From positions 1 through 37,801 of the IMG/VR virus record IMGVR_UViG_3300020000_000042: a DNA stretch of 37,801 nt. One strand, written 5' to 3'. This stretch comes from a virus. The translations under genes were made by a program, and so were the position numbers. Below are positions 6,886-12,391 of this stretch, piece by piece. Under the pieces are notes generated by a model, which saw only the letters and a program-made list of their open reading frames with translations, was not told where the DNA came from and searched no databases. The number at the start of each line of letters is the position of its first letter. The stretch's first letter is position 1.

Positions 6886-7752
6886 ATGAAACACCTATCT
6901 TTATTTTCCGGTATTGGAGGATTTGACTTGGCTTCTCAATGGGTCGGATGGGAGAATGTGGCACAAGTGGAAAAAGATGAATGGTGTAGAAAAGTATTAG
7001 TCAAAAACTTTCCTTCATCAAAACAATTTGCAGATATAAAAGACTTCAATGGAAAAGAATACACAAACCAAATTGACATTGTTTCAGGAGGACTCCCCTG
7101 TCAACCATTCTCAGTTGCCGGGCAGCGAAAAGGCAAAGAAGATGACCGTTATCTCTGGGAAGAAATGCTTAGAGTCAACTCAGAGATTAAACCGGCCTTC
7201 ATTGTTGGCGAAAATGTTACTGGTATCATCGGCTTGGCACTCGACACGGTGCTATCTGACTTGGAAGCACAGGGCTACACCACAGAAACATTTATTATTC
7301 CAGCTTGCGGTAAGAACGCCTGGCACAGAAGAGATAGGGTCTGGATTGTGGCTTACTCCAACAGCATCAGATGGAACGATGAGCAAAAAGAAAACGAGCA
7401 GTTGCTACATAACGGAAACAGGAACGGTGAGATTAAGGAACAAAGCAGGAGGAAGCAGCAACGCGGGATTAGCCAACCAAGTATTATTCTTTCCAACACC
7501 ACAAGCCAACGACAACAGGGACAGATGGAACGCACAAAGTGGAGCAGTGATACGGAGGAAACAGAAAGGCAAACAGATTATGCTTTCACAAATGGTATCA
7601 ATAAACAGTGGACAGTTGAACCCCGATTGGGTAGAGTGGCTAATGGGATACCCGACAGGCTGGACAGACTTAAAGGACTCGGAAACGCCATCGTCCCGCA
7701 AATAGCTTATGAAATTTTCAAAGCGATAGACAAAATTTCCACATATGACTAA
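6886..7752 (+). CDS. C5-cytosine DNA methyltransferase
   Basis: A 288-residue enzyme that would transfer a methyl group from S-adenosylmethionine to carbon 5 of cytosine in DNA. Motif I is LFSGIGGFD (6-14), motif IV is GGLPCQPFS with the catalytic C72, motif VI is GENV (108-111), motif VIII is HRRDRVWIVA (147-156), and the end carries GRVANGIPDRLDRLKGLGNAIVPQIA (motifs IX-X). Between about 157 and 245 the protein is polar and repetitive (DEQKENEQ, RRKQQRG, QRQQGQ) and lacks a normal target-recognition domain. The same DNA encodes a different open frame of 218 codons. It is flanked by attC-like elements A and B. Probable role: protection from host restriction. Confidence 0.9.
   Translation: MKHLSLFSGIGGFDLASQWVGWENVAQVEKDEWCRKVLVKNFPSSKQFADIKDFNGKEYTNQIDIVSGGLPCQPFSVAGQRKGKEDDRYLWEEMLRVNSEIKPAFIVGENVTGIIGLALDTVLSDLEAQGYTTETFIIPACGKNAWHRRDRVWIVAYSNSIRWNDEQKENEQLLHNGNRNGEIKEQSRRKQQRGISQPSIILSNTTSQRQQGQMERTKWSSDTEETERQTDYAFTNGINKQWTVEPRLGRVANGIPDRLDRLKGLGNAIVPQIAYEIFKAIDKISTYD
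7049..7705 (+). CDS. Overlapping frame-2 protein inside the cytosine methyltransferase gene
   Basis: A 218-residue open frame lying wholly inside the methyltransferase gene in another frame. It reads like a real protein: SSAWHSTRCYLTWKHRATP, LLFQLAVRTPGTEE, SGLWLTPTASDG, FFPTPQANDNRDRW and GQLNPDWVEWLMGYPTGWTDL. From memory, similar segments (YLTWK, W-TPTA-D, NP-WVEWLMGFP-GWT-L) occur in proteins encoded beside or within phage cytosine methyltransferase genes. Where it overlaps residues 157-245 of the methyltransferase, this frame looks the more protein-like of the two. It could supply a recognition domain or a separate function. The start at 7049 is only the first ATG. Confidence 0.6.
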   Translation: MEKNTQTKLTLFQEDSPVNHSQLPGSEKAKKMTVISGKKCLESTQRLNRPSLLAKMLLVSSAWHSTRCYLTWKHRATPQKHLLFQLAVRTPGTEEIGSGLWLTPTASDGTMSKKKTSSCYITETGTVRLRNKAGGSSNAGLANQVLFFPTPQANDNRDRWNAQSGAVIRRKQKGKQIMLSQMVSINSGQLNPDWVEWLMGYPTGWTDLKDSETPSSRK

Positions 7753-7838
7753 ACCGATATACTCGTGGCTCTTGGCAATGCTTAGGACGCGCGTTGAATG
7801 TGTGGCATTGGCAAGTGCCACGCCTACGGGGCTGCATT

Positions 7839-7966
7839 GCATATACCTGTTGTTATGTGCCGTTTTTTGCAGTGCGGTGGGTTTGCGTGGGGAAGGATGT
7901 GCGCTTTGGTGGCAGCTTTTGATTGGAGGGCAAAGCAATGGCATACAATGATAGCGGGTTTATGCA
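7839..7966 (+). repeat. attC-like element B
   Basis: The 7753-7991 gap has no credible gene. It holds an imperfect inverted repeat of about 127 bp: left arm GCATATAC, spacer, GTTGTTATGTGCC (7839-7861), and right arm GGCATACAATG, spacer, GGGTTTATGCA (7940-7966). The first 43 bases match element D (9302-9344) with 4 differences. A diverged left-arm-like sequence (GATATACTCGTGGCTCTTGG, about 7758-7777) lies upstream and may be an older copy. The paired outer and inner boxes separated by unpaired spacers recall integron attC sites. Confidence 0.65.
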
Positions 7967-7991
7967 GTAAAATTTGTAAACAAAACTAACC

Positions 7992-8333
7992 ATGAAAAAT
8001 AAAACAGCATTTGAATTAAAAGCCGAGGGGCATCTATATATACCTCCCCCTTGGAATTATAATCCTGAAGATCAGATTATTCATATACCAAATGATTTTT
8101 CAAAATTGATTGCACAAGTTCGCGGATGGGGATGGATTCAAAAATTACCCAATGCTGAAAAAATACAGGATGCAAATGGAAGACTTATGGCATGCGCTCC
8201 TGAACTTCTTGAGGCTTTGGAAATGATGATTGATCGTTATACTCATTTAGGAAAAGGAGGATTAACAGAAATGAGAAGTGAAGCGATTGAAAAATCTTTA
8301 TCCGCTATTTCTAAAGCGCGTGGGGGCTTTTAA
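7992..8333 (+). CDS. Hypothetical protein with ALLAAAPELLEAL-like motif
   Basis: A 113-residue protein containing QDANGRLMACAPELLEALEMMI (about residues 58-79), a short motif common in many unrelated small phage proteins of unknown function. The N-terminal part (YIPPPWNYNPEDQIIHIPND) looks like a small beta domain, and the C-terminal part is helical. It is the single gene between attC-like elements B and C, so it occupies a cassette-like position. Confidence 0.8.
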   Translation: MKNKTAFELKAEGHLYIPPPWNYNPEDQIIHIPNDFSKLIAQVRGWGWIQKLPNAEKIQDANGRLMACAPELLEALEMMIDRYTHLGKGGLTEMRSEAIEKSLSAISKARGGF

Positions 8334-8390
8334 ATTCAAATGCTCCGCAGACACTAACCAAGTGATATGAACTATGGAACAAATTTTATT

Positions 8391-8525
8391 GCATAAACCC
8401 GCACGTTGTGCGCAAGTATTTTGTGAGCGTTGGCAATGGCTGTGAGGGATGGCACGTGCGGAACTCTGTGAGGCAAGCCATTATCGTAAGCAAAAATATT
8501 GCGCACAATGTATCTGGTGTATATG
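8391..8525 (+). repeat. attC-like element C
   Basis: An imperfect inverted repeat of about 135 bp in the 8334-8595 gap. The left arm is GCATAAACC-CGTTGTGCGCAA-TATTTTG (8391-8422) and the right arm is CAAAAATATTGCGCACAATG-TATCTGGTGTATATGC (8491-8525). An inner inverted repeat, AATGGCTGTG (8435-8444) with CAAGCCATT (about 8474-8482), continues the fold. Its inner sequence differs from A, B and D, but the outer boxes (GCATAAAC/GTATATGC) and layout are the same. Confidence 0.62.
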
Positions 8526-8595
8526 CTGTAAAAAAGGCGAACACGAACTGACCTATGAAAGACTGAACTAAAACTTTTTAAAAAACAAAAGAAGC

Positions 8596-9219
8596 GTGGG
8601 TATTGAATTATTAAACATCGATTGTAAACTCTATATGTCAACTTGTAAAGACAAACAGTTTGACCTTGCAATAGTTGATCCGCCATACGGTGGTGGACAA
8701 CACTTCAATTTTAGATACGGTGTAGATGATCAGGTTTACGAGAATCGTAAACCTGATCATGAATACTGGCAACAATTGTTTCGTATTTCAAAAAATCAAA
8801 TAGTATGGGGTGGAAATTACTTCACAAATGAACTGCCAGAAAACAGGTGTTGGATTTCATGGTTCAAAGGAAACCCACTTAATTCATTCAGTGATTTTGA
8901 ACTGGCGTGGACTTCATTTGATATGGTTGCAAAAGCAATAAAACTCGAAAGCTACGGGTTTAACCATGCAGACAAACGAGCTAACGGGCAAAGCACAATA
9001 CACCCAACACAAAAGCCAATAGCCTTATACCGTTGGCTTTTAGAAAACTTTGCGGAACCAGGACAAAAACTATTTGATTCACATGGCGGCTCAATGTCCA
9101 TTGCTTGCGCTGCGGCTGATTTGAAATACGAAATTGTCGTATGTGAAAAAGATCCAAAACATTACCAAGATGCTGTCAAACGATACTCTAATCACATTGC
9201 CCAAACTGTCCTCTTTTGA
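8596..9219 (+). CDS. N6-adenine (or N4-cytosine) DNA methyltransferase
   Basis: A 207-residue amino-methyltransferase. The catalytic motif IV is VDPPYGGG (DPPY at 28-31), and the S-adenosylmethionine-binding motif I comes later (FDSHGGSMSIACAAADL, about 159-175), preceded by HPTQKPIALYRWLL, giving the IV-then-I order. It starts at GTG 8596, the only start upstream of DPPY that keeps the LLNIDCKLYM strand; an internal ATG at 8635 is possible. Likely role: self-modification against restriction. It sits between attC-like elements C and D. Confidence 0.9.
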   Translation: MGIELLNIDCKLYMSTCKDKQFDLAIVDPPYGGGQHFNFRYGVDDQVYENRKPDHEYWQQLFRISKNQIVWGGNYFTNELPENRCWISWFKGNPLNSFSDFELAWTSFDMVAKAIKLESYGFNHADKRANGQSTIHPTQKPIALYRWLLENFAEPGQKLFDSHGGSMSIACAAADLKYEIVVCEKDPKHYQDAVKRYSNHIAQTVLF

Positions 9220-9300
9220 TGTGCGGTGGGTTTTGTTTTTTAAAAAGTTTTTAGACCGATGAACGATCCTATGAAATGCAATCTCTCCCGCCTTTTTTAT

Positions 9301-9496
9301 AGCATATACACGTTGTTATGTGACGTTTTTTGCAGTGCGATGGGTCAAGTGCGCAATGTGTGCGAGGGAAAAAACAGCACTGGCACATACGTTTGGTATG
9401 TGATTCACTTTCCGGTGCTGTTTGCGGGTGGCCTCCGTGCCGGGGCGCACTTGTTCGTGGGGCAAAATATGGCACATAACAATTGGCTATACGCCA
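9301..9496 (+). repeat. attC-like element D
   Basis: The 9220-9527 stretch has no convincing gene and is mostly this inverted repeat of about 195 bp. The left arm GCATATACACGTTGTTATGTGAC (9302-9324) in two parts (GCATATAC and TTGTTATGTG) is mirrored by GGCACATAACAA (9471-9482) and GGCTATACGC (9485-9494). Inside, AAGTGCGC pairs with GCGCACTT, AACAGCACTGG with CCGGTGCTGTT, and CACATAC with GTATGTG at the tip, so nearly the whole element can fold into one long hairpin. It shares 60 identical bases with element A. Confidence 0.68.
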
Positions 9497-9527
9497 TAAA
9501 CACAAATGTAAACGGCTAAATCAAAGA

Positions 9528-9731
9528 ATGATGGCAATTGTAATTGAGATATTTTTAATCTGTGACGGAGGATGTGGTAATAATTATGGGGTTGATACGC
9601 GCAATTATACCTCCAAGCAACAAAGAGAAGCAGCTAAAAGAAATGGATGGGTAACTGTTGGACGCAAAGATTACTGTCCTGAATGTAAACCGATGAAATA
9701 TATGTCGCCACGAGAAAAAACGATGTTATGA
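9528..9731 (+). CDS. Small zinc-binding-like protein
   Basis: A 67-residue protein with CDGGCGNNYG and YCPECK, which together could bind one zinc ion, as in other small phage zinc-finger proteins. The start at 9528 (or ATG 9531) is preferred over the open codons from 9483, because those overlap the right arm of element D. The stop overlaps the next start at 9728. Confidence 0.65.
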   Translation: MMAIVIEIFLICDGGCGNNYGVDTRNYTSKQQREAAKRNGWVTVGRKDYCPECKPMKYMSPREKTML

Positions 9732-10003
9732 AACACAAATTCAAAAGCGAACAGGAAAAAGCAAAAGAGGCTTGGAAAAACTATCTTACGAATAGAATCG
9801 TAAGAGGACAATATTATTCTGCTATCTCCGACTTCCAAATCGCCATTATAGAGGCGTTCAATGAAGAAATTAATGAGATAAAAGAATGTGCGCCACTTCA
9901 AAATGAACAATTAAAATTCATGGCTGGATGCAGAATTGATTCACTAGAAAGGGCAATAGATATAGTAAAGACATTAACACCTAAAGAATCAAAGCGAGAA
10001 TAG
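9728..10003 (+). CDS. Hypothetical protein (91 residues), last rightward gene
   Basis: A helical, charged 91-residue protein (FKSEQEKAKEAWKNYLTN, FQIAIIEAFNEEINEIKE, IDSLERAIDIVKTL) coupled to the zinc-like gene by a 4-base overlap. Its end overlaps the convergent spanin-like gene by 23 bases. No intrinsic terminator was seen between the two transcription units. Function unknown. Confidence 0.75.
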   Translation: MKHKFKSEQEKAKEAWKNYLTNRIVRGQYYSAISDFQIAIIEAFNEEINEIKECAPLQNEQLKFMAGCRIDSLERAIDIVKTLTPKESKRE

Positions 10004-10559
10004 CCCCTAGTACGCCACCAATACCTAACCCCTTAAAAAATCTCTTCCTTCCCTTTTTACGAATCTTTTTCTTCTCGATCTGATTGAGGCTGTCAATCTT
10101 GGTTAATTTGATCTTATCCGATTGTAGATCAGTGTTAAGCGAATCCAAGTTCTTGATTATGGCGTTGTCGGTGCTGATTTCAATGGTGAGCCCTCCAACT
10201 AGCTCCTTGGCCCGTAGCAGGGCGGAGTCGCAAGCCACGGTGTCACGCATCAAAAAAACTATCGTGTCCTTACGGGTCAAAGGAATAACCTTCCTGACCT
10301 CGGCATAACGTATCTCTGCCTTCCTTAATTTTTCTCTTTCGGTGATAACGTCTTTTGATAGGGCTTTTTTTTCGGCACGTTCGATCTTTAGGCTGTCTTT
10401 GATCTTCGCCTCTTTGAAGGAGCGCCATCCTATTTCCTCTTGAAGCTTGTGGATTACCGGATCTTCTAATTCCGCTTTATCTGACGGCCAGCAAGAAACC
10501 ACTACGATTCCAAGCCCGAAGCAGATCAACCCGAAGATAAGAGCTTGGAGGGGCTTCAT
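9981..10559 (-). CDS. Spanin-like protein (possible u-spanin)
   Basis: A 192-residue protein with a hydrophobic N-terminal segment ending in VVVSC (C23), which resembles a lipobox, a long charged helical middle (residues 35-165, rich in K, E and L), and a hydrophobic glycine-rich C-terminus (LGIGGVLGAILALIL). Outer-membrane lipid anchor, periplasmic coiled coil and inner-membrane segment is the architecture of one-piece spanins, which fuse the two membranes at the end of lysis. The basic KKKIRKKGRKR stretch before the last segment argues against the expected topology. It is the last gene of the late unit, after the DUF5675 gene (ATGA overlap). Confidence 0.55.
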   Translation of the reverse strand: MKPLQALIFGLICFGLGIVVVSCWPSDKAELEDPVIHKLQEEIGWRSFKEAKIKDSLKIERAEKKALSKDVITEREKLRKAEIRYAEVRKVIPLTRKDTIVFLMRDTVACDSALLRAKELVGGLTIEISTDNAIIKNLDSLNTDLQSDKIKLTKIDSLNQIEKKKIRKKGRKRFFKGLGIGGVLGAILALIL

Positions 10560-11068
10560 GGCTTCAGTAAATAGTCTTCATCCCTAACCGTAAGAAATGA
10601 TTTTCCTCCTGATTCAAGATGCGGATATACTTTTAAGTAAAATCTTTTCACTGCCTGCAAACTGCGTGCGCCCTGATTAGCGGGATCAATTGTATTATTT
10701 CCCATTGTGTCGTCAAGAAGAGGGCAACCATCAGTATGGCTTTGATCAATACCGGCATGAATAAGAATGCCTGCGCGGCCAGGTACTTTCGTAATCTCAA
10801 TAGGGAACTTAAACCAAGGCTCGACACCGGCATTATATTTTGTTCGATGATCTAAAACCCATTGATTCGGATTCTTGCCATCATTCCAAATCTTCAATTC
10901 ATAAAAACCAGCCGGAATGCGAGTTTCTTTCATTACCAGAACATCCCGCTTCTCATCCTCCAGGCAATGACACATAAACGGATTATCAAGAGTCTTCTCT
11001 ATCCAAATACCCTGAGAAGATCCTCCATTCGCGGCAACATTCGAGTAACGTTGTAAGATGAAGTCCAT
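10556..11068 (-). CDS. DUF5675 family protein, possible lysis enzyme
   Basis: A 170-residue protein resembling DUF5675: RIPAGFYELKIW (about 50-61), then GILIHAGIDQSHTDGCPLLDD (about 99-119), with a conserved His, Thr-Asp-Gly-Cys pattern, and a C-terminal FYLKVYPHLESGGK. The HxG...T-x-G-C arrangement recalls L,D-transpeptidase-like sites. Its position between small membrane proteins and a spanin-like gene suggests a cell-wall role, but the enzymatic activity is inferred. Confidence 0.7.
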   Translation of the reverse strand: MDFILQRYSNVAANGGSSQGIWIEKTLDNPFMCHCLEDEKRDVLVMKETRIPAGFYELKIWNDGKNPNQWVLDHRTKYNAGVEPWFKFPIEITKVPGRAGILIHAGIDQSHTDGCPLLDDTMGNNTIDPANQGARSLQAVKRFYLKVYPHLESGGKSFLTVRDEDYLLKP

Positions 11069-11070
11069 AA

Positions 11071-11310
11071 TTATAGATTCTTTGTCCTTTCGTGAAGTGT
11101 TGCGTTAAGCCCCTTTTGTTCCTCCACGAAGCTATGGAAATCATCCCGTATTTCCTTAACGTCAGCCTTAATTGAATTGATACTATTGAGAATGAAAGTA
11201 AAAATTACACTTACCATTGCGGTACATAAAACCACTACCAATCCAAGAGTATAGTCAGCCGACAATCCACCATCTTTAGTGATCGCTTCGAGAAGTATTG
11301 ATAAGCTCAT
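11071..11310 (-). CDS. Holin-like or XhlA-like small membrane protein
   Basis: A 79-residue protein with one strongly hydrophobic segment (about 21-43, TLGLVVVLCTAMVSVIFTFIL) and a C-terminal charged helix (ADVKEIRDDFHSFVEEQKGLN). Single-span proteins of this design occur in lysis cassettes. It overlaps the next upstream small gene by 35 bases and is followed after 2 bases by the DUF5675 gene. Holin function is an inference from position. Confidence 0.6.
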   Translation of the reverse strand: MSLSILLEAITKDGGLSADYTLGLVVVLCTAMVSVIFTFILNSINSIKADVKEIRDDFHSFVEEQKGLNATLHERTKNL

Positions 11311-11446
11311 AAATTTCTTTTTTCAATTTCTTAATCTCAATTTTTAAAATCTTAATCACCACTCGTAAATGGACAATTAATGTCCACAAAAAAGCGATCA
11401 TTAAAACAAGAAGTAATACTATGAGTCCGAAACCAAAATCATTCAT
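11276..11446 (-). CDS. Small membrane protein (56 residues)
   Basis: Begins MNDFGFGLIVLLLVLMIAFL, a membrane span, followed by a basic amphipathic helix (VIKILKIEIKKLKKEIYEL). ATG at 11446 lies inside the end of the upstream gene (8-base overlap), and the frame overlaps the start of the following gene by 35 bases. Such a span-plus-basic-helix design is common in phage lysis regions. No family recognised. Confidence 0.7.
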   Translation of the reverse strand: MNDFGFGLIVLLLVLMIAFLWTLIVHLRVVIKILKIEIKKLKKEIYELINTSRSDH

Positions 11447-11819
11447 CGAGCATGGCCTTTAATGTGACCAAACCTAACAAAATAAACATAATAGTGTCGT
11501 AACTAATAGCATAAACTCCTACAGAAACCCACCCCTGATTACATTCGAGTAAAAAATCTATCAAGTGTCCTGTTACAATCCAAGCCGCCATTCTCATTTC
11601 CTTAGGTCGTTCTGTCTCCTGACTTACCAACGTCCAAAGGTAGGCGATAGGCACGATGTTAATGCAGATGTTCCAAGCGTACTCTGGGTAGATTAATTTC
11701 AAATCAGAAAATAAAAATAGGTCGTGAAGGATAAATCTATTCCCCTGAATTTTACTGAAGGCAGCAAAAATCAAAGAAGCAAGAAATATTATCCACAATC
11801 TTTTCACTGTCCGGTGCAA
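11439..11819 (-). CDS. Multi-span membrane protein (126 residues)
   Basis: Three or four hydrophobic segments can be seen: residues 8-22 (LWIIFLASLIFAAFS), 45-63 (AWNICINIVPIAYLWTLV), perhaps 78-90, and 100-122 (VGVYAISYDTIMFILLGLVTL). Probably an inner-membrane protein of the lysis region. Not assigned to a holin family. Confidence 0.7.
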   Translation of the reverse strand: MHRTVKRLWIIFLASLIFAAFSKIQGNRFILHDLFLFSDLKLIYPEYAWNICINIVPIAYLWTLVSQETERPKEMRMAAWIVTGHLIDFLLECNQGWVSVGVYAISYDTIMFILLGLVTLKAMLDE

Positions 11820-12013
11820 TTAACATTTATAGACCCATCAGGGTTAGTTGTACATGTACATCCTGTGGGACAACCCAATGTAATTGGGCCCTTCACGTTT
11901 CCGTGATCGGGACGTGGGTGTGATTTTCCTTTTTCATGATGCCAACTTTCACCATCCCAACGTGCTGGAATTAAGAATCCATCGTGTTCAATTAAATAAT
12001 ATCCAGGTTCCAT
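11804..12013 (-). CDS. Cysteine-containing hypothetical protein (69 residues)
   Basis: A 69-residue protein with an N-terminal YYLIEHDGFLIPARWDGESW segment, resembling short DUF-type phage proteins with a W-rich beta hairpin, and a cysteine-rich end (GCPTGCTCTTNPDGSINVNC). It overlaps the next gene by 16 bases. Function unknown. Confidence 0.65.
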   Translation of the reverse strand: MEPGYYLIEHDGFLIPARWDGESWHHEKGKSHPRPDHGNVKGPITLGCPTGCTCTTNPDGSINVNCTGQ

Positions 12014-12016
12014 AAA

Positions 12017-12379
12017 TTATTGAAGTTTATCGAGTGCTTTCTTCTCTACAAAATCACGTGATTTTCCAAGTAATTTTAAAAATAATGCCTGACCGCCATA
12101 ACCTAAGATCAAAGCGATGCCGCATGAAATCAGGTTGTAATATTCAATTGAGGCAATAAATTCAGGGGCAAAGAATTCTATTGCAAAGTGAATAAGCTCA
12201 TTAAAAGCGAGAATGATAATTGAAAATAGCACCGTGAACCTATCCATCTTCCAGAATAGCTTGAACACTTCACCCGTAGAATCATCCGGTGATTTCTTAT
12301 CGAGTTCAATCACAATTTGAAAGACATAAGATGCGATGCCTACCAATTGGAATGCGAGAATGAAAAAATAGATTGCCAT
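12017..12379 (-). CDS. Membrane protein, holin candidate (120 residues)
   Basis: Hydrophobic segments lie near residues 3-24 (IYFFILAFQLVGIASYVFQI), 48-66 (FTVLFSIIILAFNELIHFA) and 83-101 (LISCGIALILGYGGQALFL). The tail is basic (LLGKSRDFVEKKALDK). Three spans with a charged tail fit class I holins, but phages often carry other membrane proteins here. Confidence 0.6.
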   Translation of the reverse strand: MAIYFFILAFQLVGIASYVFQIVIELDKKSPDDSTGEVFKLFWKMDRFTVLFSIIILAFNELIHFAIEFFAPEFIASIEYYNLISCGIALILGYGGQALFLKLLGKSRDFVEKKALDKLQ

Positions 12380-12391
12380 AATGTTTTTGGT

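Noticed and set aside
7745-7989. Small plus-strand frames across element B
   Set aside because: They lie in the inverted repeat, have biased cysteine and leucine runs, and overlap the methyltransferase stop; non-coding structure explains the region better.
8372-8686. 104-codon minus-strand frame over element C
   Set aside because: It crosses the inverted repeat and the start of the adenine methyltransferase gene in antisense. No protein-like motif.
6886-9219. Complete restriction-modification system
   Set aside because: Two methyltransferase genes are seen but no recognisable restriction endonuclease. Orphan methyltransferases are the simpler reading.
9259-9519. 86-codon plus-strand and 78-codon minus-strand frames across element D
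   Set aside because: They coincide with the palindromic element, whose folding explains the openness on both strands. The shared 60 bases with element A also argue for a non-coding repeat.
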